A stretch of DNA of 64,000 nt from Streptococcus mitis SK564 (lineage in GTDB: Bacteria > Bacillota > Bacilli > Lactobacillales > Streptococcaceae), in contig NZ_AEDU01000007.1 of assembly GCF_000148525.1 (NCBI RefSeq), positions 1 to 64,000 on the forward strand. Reading direction: 5' to 3'. The stretch's first letter is position 1, and each line of letters begins with the position of its first letter. Under the pieces are notes generated by a model that was given only the letters and a program-made list of their open reading frames with translations, ran no database searches and was not told the origin of the DNA. Made by a program: the position numbers and the translations under genes. Below, piece after piece: positions 56,850 to 64,000 of the stretch.

Positions 56850-57143
56850 ATGTTAAAAATGACTCTTAACAACTTGCAACTTTTCGCCCACAAAAAAGGT
56901 GGAGGTTCTACATCAAACGGACGTGATTCACAAGCAAAACGTCTTGGAGCTAAAGCAGCTGACGGACAAACTGTAACAGGTGGATCAATCCTTTACCGTC
57001 AACGTGGTACACACATCTACCCAGGTGTAAACGTTGGACGTGGTGGAGATGATACTTTGTTCGCTAAAGTTGAAGGCGTAGTACGCTTTGAACGTAAAGG
57101 ACGCGATAAAAAACAAGTTTCTGTTTACCCAATCGCTAAATAA
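56850..57143 (+). CDS. rpmA: Ribosomal protein L27
   Basis: 97 residues. The N-terminus [12 protein letters not shown] is followed by AHKKGGG: a Prp cleavage site lies after LQLF. The start ATG 56850 with ACGGAGG is used; an upstream frame from 56751 is a shadow of prp. L27 contacts the tRNA ends at the peptidyl transferase centre. Confidence 0.97.
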   Translation: MLKMTLNNLQLFAHKKGGGSTSNGRDSQAKRLGAKAADGQTVTGGSILYRQRGTHIYPGVNVGRGGDDTLFAKVEGVVRFERKGRDKKQVSVYPIAK

Positions 57144-57165
57144 AAAGGTCCAGTGAACCTTTTTA
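57143..57165 (+). terminator. Terminator after rpmA (first)
   Basis: AAAAAGGT and ACCTTTTT pair around a short loop (57143-57164). Confidence 0.7.
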
Positions 57166-57208
57166 TCCCGAGCCTTGAAATATAAAGGCGAGGAAGCTAG
57201 AAGTGGCA

Positions 57209-57248
57209 TTAAATAAGGCTTTCCGAGTTTTCGGAGAGCCTATTTTTT
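57209..57248 (+). terminator. Terminator after rpmA (second)
   Basis: AGGCTTTCCGAG and CGGAGAGCCT pair around TTTT with one wobble, then a T-rich run. Confidence 0.8.
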
Positions 57249-57335
57249 ATTTTGATACCCATGATTTTTTCGTTCTTAGTGTAGATGAATTTTATGAGTG
57301 ACATTATTTTTCTTCGATGGAAAACTTCTAAAATA

Positions 57336-57344
57336 TGGTATAAT
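57336..57344 (+). promoter_or_regulatory. Extended -10 promoter of the LysR-lspA-rluD operon
   Basis: TGGTATAAT, -10 at 57339-57344. ATG 57373 follows after TTGGGGGT. Confidence 0.65.
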
Positions 57345-57372
57345 GAAAAGATAAAGAAGTTGGGGGTAGAAG

Positions 57373-58281
57373 ATGAACATTCAACAATTACGCTATGTTG
57401 TGGCTATTGCCAATAGCGGTACTTTCCGTGAAGCTGCTGAAAAGATGTATGTTAGTCAGCCGAGTCTGTCTATTTCTGTTCGTGATTTGGAAAAAGAGTT
57501 GGGCTTTAAGATTTTCCGTCGGACCAGCTCAGGGACTTTCTTGACTCGTCGTGGTATGGAATTTTATGAAAAAGCGCAAGAATTGGTTAAAGGATTTGAT
57601 ATTTTTCAAAATCAGTATGCCAATCCTGAGGAAGAAAAGGATGAATTTTCCATTGCTAGTCAGCACTATGACTTCTTGCCACCAACCATTACGGCCTTTT
57701 CAGAGCGCTATCCTGATTATAAGAACTTTCGTATTTTTGAATCAACTACTGTTCAAATTTTAGATGAAGTAGCGCAAGGGCATAGTGAGATTGGGATTAT
57801 CTACCTCAACAATCAAAATAAAAAAGGTATTATGCAACGGGTTGAAAAGCTAGGTCTGGAGGTCATTGAATTGATTTCCTTCCATACCCACATTTATCTC
57901 CGCGAGGGGCATCCTTTGGCTCAGAAAGAGGAATTGGTTATGGAGGATTTAGCTGATCTACCAACGGTTCGTTTCACTCAAGAGAAAGATGAGTACCTTT
58001 ATTATTCAGAGAACTTTGTTGATACCAGTGCGAGCTCGCAGATGTTCAATGTGACAGACCGTGCTACTTTGAATGGTATTTTGGAGCGGACGGACGCTTA
58101 TGCAACAGGTTCCGGATTTTTAGATAGTGACAGTGTCAATGGGATTACAGTCATTCGTCTCAAGGATAACCTAGATAATCGCATGGTCTATGTAAAACGT
58201 GAAGAAGTGGAGCTGAGTCAAGCTGGGACTCTCTTTGTAGAAGTCATGCAAGAATATTTTAATCAGAAGAGGAAATCATGA
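57373..58281 (+). CDS. LysR family transcriptional regulator (CpsY/MtaR-like)
   Basis: 302 residues. The N-terminal HTH is [29 protein letters not shown], and the effector-binding domain follows from about residue 90. The location directly before lspA and rluD and the sequence match the streptococcal CpsY/MtaR regulators, which control methionine uptake and survival in host fluids. The effector is not shown by sequence. The stop overlaps the lspA start (ATGA). Confidence 0.82.
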   Translation: MNIQQLRYVVAIANSGTFREAAEKMYVSQPSLSISVRDLEKELGFKIFRRTSSGTFLTRRGMEFYEKAQELVKGFDIFQNQYANPEEEKDEFSIASQHYDFLPPTITAFSERYPDYKNFRIFESTTVQILDEVAQGHSEIGIIYLNNQNKKGIMQRVEKLGLEVIELISFHTHIYLREGHPLAQKEELVMEDLADLPTVRFTQEKDEYLYYSENFVDTSASSQMFNVTDRATLNGILERTDAYATGSGFLDSDSVNGITVIRLKDNLDNRMVYVKREEVELSQAGTLFVEVMQEYFNQKRKS

Positions 58282-58739
58282 AAAAAAGAGGAATAGTGGC
58301 AGTCATTGTACTACTTTTGATTGGGCTTGATCAGTTGGTAAAATCCTATATCGTCCAGCAGATTCCACTGGGTGAAGTACGCTCTTGGATTCCCAATTTC
58401 GTTAGTTTGACCTACCTGCAAAATCGAGGTGCAGCCTTTTCTATCTTACAAGATCAGCAGTTGTTATTCGCTGTCATTACCCTGGTTGTCGTGGTAGGTG
58501 CCATTTGGTATCTACATAAACACATGGAGGACTCATTCTGGATGGTCTTGGGTTTGACCTTGATTATCGCAGGTGGTCTTGGAAACTTTATTGACAGGGT
58601 AAGTCAGGGCTTTGTTGTGGATATGTTTCACTTGGACTTTATCAATTTTGCAATTTTCAATGTGGCAGATAGCTATCTGACTGTTGGAGTGATTATTTTA
58701 TTGATTGCAATGCTAAAAGAGGAAATAAATGGAAATTAA
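58278..58739 (+). CDS. lspA: Lipoprotein signal peptidase II
   Basis: 153 residues, four membrane helices. Catalytic Asp motifs are visible in GNFIDRV and [11 protein letters not shown]. It removes the signal peptide from lipoproteins such as PstS here. The ATG overlaps the regulator's stop, and the 3' end overlaps rluD by 11 bases. Confidence 0.95.
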   Translation: MKKRGIVAVIVLLLIGLDQLVKSYIVQQIPLGEVRSWIPNFVSLTYLQNRGAAFSILQDQQLLFAVITLVVVVGAIWYLHKHMEDSFWMVLGLTLIIAGGLGNFIDRVSQGFVVDMFHLDFINFAIFNVADSYLTVGVIILLIAMLKEEINGN

Positions 58740-59616
58740 AATTGAAACTGGTGGCCTGCGTTTAGATAAGGCTTTGTCGGATTTGACTGAATTATCACGC
58801 AGTCTCGCGAATGAACAAATCAAATCAGGTCAGGTCTTGGTCAATGACCAAGTCAAGAAAGCTAAATACACTGTCCAAGAGGGTGATGTCGTCACTTACC
58901 ATGTGCCAGAACCAGAGGTCTTAGAGTATGTGGCTGAGGATATTCCGCTAGAGATCATCTACCAAGATGAGGATGTGGCCGTCGTTAACAAACCTCAGGG
59001 GATGGTGGTGCATCCGAGTGCTGGTCATACCAGTGGAACCCTAGTAAATGCCCTCATGTATCATATTAAGGACTTGTCTGGTATCAACGGGGTTCTGCGT
59101 CCGGGAATTGTTCACCGTATTGACAAGGACACGTCAGGTCTTCTTATGATAGCTAAAAATGATGAGGCCCATCTAGCACTTGCCCAAGAACTCAAGGATA
59201 AAAAGTCTCTCCGAAAATATTGGGCGATTGTTCATGGAAATCTACCCAATGATCGTGGTGTGATTGAAGCGCCGATTGGCCGGAGTGAAAAAGACCGTAA
59301 GAAACAGGCTGTGACTGCTAAAGGAAAGCCTGCAGTGACCCGTTTCCACGTCTTGGAACGCTTTGGTGATTATAGCTTGGTAGAGTTGCAGCTGGAGACA
59401 GGGCGTACCCATCAAATCCGTGTCCACATGGCTTATATTGGCCATCCAGTTGCTGGTGATGAAGTCTATGGACCACGCAAGACTCTGAAAGGGCATGGGC
59501 AATTTCTTCATGCCAAGACTCTGGGTTTTACTCATCCGAGAACAGGTGAGACCTTGGAATTTACAGCAGATATCCCAGAGATATTTAAGGAAACATTAGA
59601 GAAATTGAGAAAGTAA
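58729..59616 (+). CDS. rluD: RluD-family 23S rRNA pseudouridine synthase
   Basis: 295 residues: an N-terminal S4 domain (residues about 10-70; [16 protein letters not shown]) and a catalytic domain with [12 protein letters not shown] (Asp nucleophile). It modifies 23S rRNA uridines. Which of the RluA/C/D targets cannot be told from sequence. The stop lies two bases before pce, so pce is transcribed with this operon. Confidence 0.9.
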   Translation: MEIKIETGGLRLDKALSDLTELSRSLANEQIKSGQVLVNDQVKKAKYTVQEGDVVTYHVPEPEVLEYVAEDIPLEIIYQDEDVAVVNKPQGMVVHPSAGHTSGTLVNALMYHIKDLSGINGVLRPGIVHRIDKDTSGLLMIAKNDEAHLALAQELKDKKSLRKYWAIVHGNLPNDRGVIEAPIGRSEKDRKKQAVTAKGKPAVTRFHVLERFGDYSLVELQLETGRTHQIRVHMAYIGHPVAGDEVYGPRKTLKGHGQFLHAKTLGFTHPRTGETLEFTADIPEIFKETLEKLRK

Positions 59617-59618
59617 CA

Positions 59619-61514
59619 ATGAAAAAGAAATTGATTAGTTTAGCACTTGCAGGCACTTTTTTAAGTTTATCATGGTATGGGAATGTTCAAGCTCAATAAA
59701 GTTCAGGAAATAAAATCCACTTTATAAATGTTCATGAAGGTGGAAGTGATGCGATTATTCTTGAAAGCAATGGACATTTTGCCATGGTGGATACAGGAGA
59801 AGATTATGATTTCCCAGATGGAAGTGATTCTCGTTATCCATGGAGACAGGGTATCAATACCACTTATAAGCATGTTCTGACAGACCGTGTTTTTCGTCAT
59901 TTGAAGGAATTGGGTGTCCAAAAGCTTGATTTTATTTTGGTTACCCATACCCACAGCGATCATATTGGAAATGTTGATGAATTACTGTCTACCTATCCAG
60001 TTGACCGAGTCTATCTTAAGAAATATAGTGATAATCGTATTACTAAGCCTGAACGTCTTTGGGATAATCTGTATGGCTATGATAAGGTTTTACAGACTGC
60101 TGCTGAAAAAGGTGTTTCAGTTATTCAAAACATCACACAAGGAGATGCTCATTTTCAGTTTGGGGACATGGATATTCAGCTCTATAACTATGAAAATGAA
60201 ACCGATTCATCAGGTGAATTAAAGAAAATTTGGGATGACAATTCCAATTCCTTGATTAGCGTGGTGAAAGTCAATGGCAAGAAAATTTACCTTGGAGGCG
60301 ACTTAGATAATGTTCATGGAGCAGAAGACAAGTATGGTCCTCTTATTGGAAAAGTTGATTTGATGAAGTTTAATCATCATTTAGATACAAAGAATTCTAA
60401 TACAAAAAGTTTTATAAGAAATTTGTCTCCTGAGATAATTGTTCAAACTTCTTCCTCACCAATTGGTTCGTATGATAGCGGTCAAGAAATAAATAGGGAA
60501 TATATTAGCTGGCTTGAATCAATGGGAATTCAACATATAAACGCAGCCAGCAAAGACTATGATGCGACAGTTTTTGATATTCGACAAGACGGATTTGTCA
60601 ATATTTCAACCTCCTACAAGCCGATTCCAAGTTTTCAAGCTGGCTGGCATAAGAGTGCTTATGGAAACTGGTGGTATCAAGCACCTGATTCTACAGGAGA
60701 GTATGCTGTCGGTTGGAATGAAATCGAAGGTGAATGGTATTATTTTAATCAGAGGGGAATCCTGTTATATAATCAATGGAAAAAATGGAACAATCGTTGG
60801 TTTTATTTGACAGACTCTGGTGCTGCTGCAAAAAATTGGAAGAAAATCGCTGGAATCTGGTATTATTTTAACAAAGAAAACCAGATGGAAACTGGTTGGA
60901 TTCAAGATAAAGAACAGTGGTATTATTTGGATTTTGACGGCTCTATGAAGACAGGTTGGCTTCAATATAAGGGGCAATGGTATTACTTTGCTCAATCAGG
61001 GGAAATGAAAACGGGTTGGGTAAAAGATAAAGAAACCTGGTACTATATGGATTCTACTGGTATCATGAAGACAGGTGAGATAGAAGTTGCTGGTCATCAT
61101 TACTATCTAGAAGATTCAGGAGCTATGAAGCAAGGTTGGCTTAAAAAGGCAAACGATTGGTATTTCTACAAGACAGACGGTTCACGAGCTGTGGGTTGGA
61201 TCAAAGACAAGGATAAATGGTACTTCTTGAAAGAAAATGGTCAATTACTTGTGAATGGTAAGACACCAGAAGGCTATACTGTTGATTCAAATGGTGCCTG
61301 GTTAGTGGATGTTCCAGTAGAGAAAACTGCTACAACTAAAGTTACAAGTAATTTAGAAACAAAAGAATCCAGTGAAGTAGTGAAAAAAGATCTTGAAAAT
61401 AAAGTAACGACTCAGAACGAAAGTGTTACAAGTTCTTCAACTAGTCAAGATTTGACTTCAGTAATTTCGCAAAGCTCTGAAACGAGTGCAAACAAATCGA
61501 AATCAGAACAGTAG
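59619..61514 (+). pseudogene. pce: Choline-binding protein E (phosphorylcholine esterase), nonsense mutation after the signal peptide
   Basis: ATG 59619 opens a frame with a signal peptide (KKKLISLALAGTF... ending VQAQ) but TAA at 59697-59699 (codon 27) stops it. The frame then continues open to TAG 61512-61514 without another stop, so the gene is otherwise intact: 631 codons plus stop. The rest holds a metallo-beta-lactamase-type domain with THTHSDHIGN (H110, H112, D114, H115; zinc ligands), and about ten C-terminal choline-binding repeats of the W-x-Y/F pattern (about 60640-61270). Known pneumococcal Pce has Glu at the stop position, as I recall it. A product could only start at ATG 59784, without a signal peptide. 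Confidence 0.9.
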
Positions 61515-61515
61515 T

Positions 61516-61545
61516 AAAAAAGAAGGTTTTAGAGCCTTCTTTTTC
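61516..61545 (+). terminator. Rho-independent terminator after pce
   Basis: AAAAAGAAGG and CCTTCTTTTT pair around an eight-base loop (61516-61543). Confidence 0.85.
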
Positions 61546-61576
61546 CTATCAACTCTTTTCTATTTCCTGTTATTCA

Positions 61577-61585
61577 TGTTATAAT
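61577..61585 (+). promoter_or_regulatory. Extended -10 promoter of proBA
   Basis: TGTTATAAT, -10 at 61580-61585. The ATG 61615 lies 29 bases downstream with a GGAGTGAG site. Confidence 0.65.
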
Positions 61586-61614
61586 GGATAAATATGAAGA
61601 ATCGGAGTGAGACT

Positions 61615-62724
61615 ATGAAATACAAACGGATTGTCTTTAAGGTGGGAACTTCTTCTCTGACAAATGAGGATGGAAGTTTATCACGTAGTAAGGTAAAGGG
61701 TATTACCCAGCAGTTGGCTATGCTGCACGAGGCTGGTCATGAATTGATTTTGGTGTCTTCAGGTGCCATTGCTGCAGGTTTTGGAGCCTTAGGATTTAAA
61801 AAGCGTCCGACTAAGATTGCTGATAAACAGGCTTCAGCAGCGGTAGGGCAAGGACTTTTGTTGGAAGAATACACGACCAATCTTCTCTTGCGCCAAATCG
61901 TTTCTGCACAAATCTTGCTGACCCAGGACGACTTTGTGGATAAGCGTCGTTATAAAAATGCCCATCAAGCTTTGTCAGTTCTACTTAGCCGTGGGGCGAT
62001 TCCTATCATTAATGAGAATGATAGTGTTGTTATTGATGAGCTCAAGGTGGGTGACAATGACACTCTTAGTGCCCAGGTAGCGGCCATGGTCCAAGCAGAC
62101 CTTTTGGTTCTCTTGACAGATGTGGACGGTCTCTATACTGGAAATCCTAATTCAGATCCAACAGCTAAGCGCTTGGAACGAATCGAGACCATTAATCGTG
62201 AGATTATTGATATGGCTGGTGGAGCTGGCTCGTCAAATGGAACTGGGGGCATGCTAACAAAAATCAAGGCTGCAACTATTGCGACAGAATCGGGTGTTCC
62301 TGTTTATATCTGCTCATCCTTGAAGGCAGATGCCATGATTGAGGCGGCTGAGGAGACCAAGGATGGTTCCTACTTTGTTGCGCAAGAGAAGGGACTTCGT
62401 ACCCAAAAACAATGGCTGGCCTTTTATGCTCAGAGTCAAGGTTCTATTTGGGTTGATAAAGGGGCTGCAGAAGCTCTCTCTCAACATGGCAAGAGTCTCC
62501 TTTTATCTGGTGTTGTTGAAGCAGAAGGCGCCTTTTCTTACGGTGATATCGTGACAGTATTTGACAAGGAAAGTGGAAAATCACTTGGAAAAGGGCGCGT
62601 GCAATTTGGGGCATCTGCTTTGGAGGATATGTTGCGTTCTCAAAAAGCCAAGGGTGTCTTGATTCACCGTGATGACTGGATTTCCATTACGCCTGAAATC
62701 CAACTACTCTTTACAGAATTTTAG
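61615..62724 (+). CDS. proB: Glutamate 5-kinase
   Basis: 369 residues: an amino-acid kinase domain ([48 protein letters not shown]) and a C-terminal PUA domain from about residue 280. It phosphorylates glutamate in proline synthesis and is feedback-inhibited by proline. ATG 61615 is chosen; an in-frame ATG at 61594 lies nearer the promoter but lacks a ribosome site. It is followed nine bases later by proA. Confidence 0.95.
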   Translation: MKYKRIVFKVGTSSLTNEDGSLSRSKVKGITQQLAMLHEAGHELILVSSGAIAAGFGALGFKKRPTKIADKQASAAVGQGLLLEEYTTNLLLRQIVSAQILLTQDDFVDKRRYKNAHQALSVLLSRGAIPIINENDSVVIDELKVGDNDTLSAQVAAMVQADLLVLLTDVDGLYTGNPNSDPTAKRLERIETINREIIDMAGGAGSSNGTGGMLTKIKAATIATESGVPVYICSSLKADAMIEAAEETKDGSYFVAQEKGLRTQKQWLAFYAQSQGSIWVDKGAAEALSQHGKSLLLSGVVEAEGAFSYGDIVTVFDKESGKSLGKGRVQFGASALEDMLRSQKAKGVLIHRDDWISITPEIQLLFTEF

Positions 62725-62733
62725 AGGTAAACT

Positions 62734-63996
62734 ATGGTAAGTACACAAGAACAATTTGAACAGGTACAGGCTGTTAAAAAATCGATCAACACAGCTAGTG
62801 AAGAGGTGAAAAACCAAGCCTTGCTAGCCATGGCTGATCACTTAGTGGCTGCTACAGAGGAGATTTTAGCGGCTAATGCCCTCGATATGGAAGCGACCAA
62901 GGGTAAAATCTCAGATGTGATGCTGGATCGTCTTTATTTGGATGCAAGTCGTATAGAAGCGATGGCAACTGGGATTCGTGAAATGATTGCTTTACCAGAT
63001 CCAATCGGTGAAGTTTTAGAAACCAATCAGCTTGAAAATGGTTTGTTTATCACAAAGAAACGTGTAGCTATGGGAGTTATTGGTATCATCTATGAAAGTC
63101 GTCCAAATGTGACGTCTGACGCGGCTGCTTTGGCTCTCAAGAGTGGGAATGCGGTTGTTCTTCGTAGTGGGAAGGATGCCTATCAAACAGCTCATGCTAT
63201 TGTCACAGCCTTGAAAAAGGGCTTGGAGACGACTACCATTCATCCAGATGTGATTCAGCTGGTGGAAGATACCAGCCGAGAAAGCAGCTATGCTATGATG
63301 AAGGCAAAGGGCTATCTAGACCTTCTCATCCCTCGTGGAGGAGCTGGTTTGATCAATGCAGTGGTTGAGAATGCTATCGTACCTGTTATTGAGACGGGGA
63401 CTGGGATTGTCCATGTCTATGTTGATAAGGATGCAGATGAAGACAAGGCTCTGTCTATCATCAACAATGCCAAAACCAGTCGTCCTTCTGTCTGCAATGC
63501 CATGGAGGTTCTACTTGTTCATGAAGACAAAGCAGCAAGCTTCCTTCCTCGCTTGGAGCAAGTTCTAGTTGCAGAGCGTAAAGAAGCTGGGTTGGAACCA
63601 ATTCAATTCCGCTTGGATGAAAAAGCAAGTCAGTTTCTTTCAGGTCAAGCAGCTGAAACCCAAGACTTTGACACCGAGTTTTTAGACTATATCTTAGCAG
63701 TTAAGGTCGTGAGCAGTTTAGAAGAAGCGATTGCCCATATTGAAGCCCACAGTACCCATCATTCGGATGCTATTGTGACGGAAAATGCTGAAGCTGCAGC
63801 ATACTTTACAGATCAGGTGGACTCTGCAGCGGTTTATGTCAATGCCTCAACTCGTTTCACCGATGGAGGTCAATTTGGTCTTGGTTGTGAAATGGGGATT
63901 TCTACTCAGAAATTGCACGCGCGTGGTCCAATGGGCTTGAAAGAGTTGACCAGCTACAAGTATGTGGTTGCTGGTGATGGGCAGATAAGGGAGTAA
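62734..63996 (+). CDS. proA: Gamma-glutamyl phosphate reductase
   Basis: 420 residues of the aldehyde dehydrogenase superfamily, with the catalytic cysteine in [10 protein letters not shown] and the NADPH-binding region [15 protein letters not shown]. It reduces gamma-glutamyl phosphate to glutamate semialdehyde, the second step of proline synthesis. Its stop lies at the very end of the window. Confidence 0.96.
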   Translation: MVSTQEQFEQVQAVKKSINTASEEVKNQALLAMADHLVAATEEILAANALDMEATKGKISDVMLDRLYLDASRIEAMATGIREMIALPDPIGEVLETNQLENGLFITKKRVAMGVIGIIYESRPNVTSDAAALALKSGNAVVLRSGKDAYQTAHAIVTALKKGLETTTIHPDVIQLVEDTSRESSYAMMKAKGYLDLLIPRGGAGLINAVVENAIVPVIETGTGIVHVYVDKDADEDKALSIINNAKTSRPSVCNAMEVLLVHEDKAASFLPRLEQVLVAERKEAGLEPIQFRLDEKASQFLSGQAAETQDFDTEFLDYILAVKVVSSLEEAIAHIEAHSTHHSDAIVTENAEAAAYFTDQVDSAAVYVNASTRFTDGGQFGLGCEMGISTQKLHARGPMGLKELTSYKYVVAGDGQIRE

Positions 63997-64000
63997 GAGA

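Overview
The window is a low-GC Gram-positive chromosome segment from the Mitis group of Streptococcus, very close to S. pneumoniae, S. mitis or S. pseudopneumoniae. The evidence is a choline-binding phosphorylcholine esterase gene (pce/cbpE), three BOX repeats carrying the BOX-A sequence used for pneumococcal typing, a two-pstB phosphate operon, a rodA-...-gyrB-ezrA block, a cpsY/mtaR-lspA-rluD block and many extended -10 promoters (TGnTATAAT). The species cannot be fixed from this sequence. No tRNA, rRNA or CRISPR was seen.

Layout. 1-266: tail of an LPXTG wall protein. 442-6662: hemW, acyl-ACP thioesterase, NagD-like HAD phosphatase and a membrane protein, then spx, UPF0223, an IMPase and an RsmF-type rRNA methylase. 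6883-11802: pstS-pstC-pstA-pstB1-pstB2-phoU. 11960-15702: amino-acid binding lipoprotein, MocR regulator (minus), acetolactate decarboxylase and YhfC. 15813-20659: murB, a structured leader and potABCD. 20809-24460: a small gene broken by a stop codon, then an alanine T-box leader driving a LURP-one gene and alaS. 24468-28701: BOX, cytoplasmic alpha-amylase (minus) and an ABC exporter pair. 29277-39098: U32 protein, DinG-like nuclease, rodA, DJ-1 family, HAD, gyrB, ezrA. 39167-40579: an intact ISL3-family IS with an 8-bp target duplication. 40693-44353 (minus): DUF1827, Nudix, clpE behind a CtsR operator, DUF1797. 44543-51969: amino-acid ABC permease/ATPase, folD, nnrD, dacA (minus), an AI-2E family protein and tuf. 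52045-53028: an IS200/IS605-type element and a BOX. 53087-59616: helicase and Gfo/Idh (minus), DUF1275, L21 leader-rplU-prp-rpmA, LysR-lspA-rluD. 59619-61514: pce, interrupted by a nonsense codon just after its signal peptide. 61615-63996: proBA.

Most of the window is core housekeeping: cell wall (murB, rodA, dacA, ezrA), translation (alaS, tuf, L21/L27), folate, proline, phosphate and polyamine uptake, and stress control (spx, clpE). Genes are packed in overlapping operons. The less ordinary signals are the pce nonsense codon, the broken small ORF before the T-box, the murB-potA leader, a group of apparently leaderless promoters with the same -10 to ATG spacing, the PstB paralogue lacking the H-loop histidine, the hairpin-rich tail of the IS200-type element, and the terminator built into one end of the ISL3 element.
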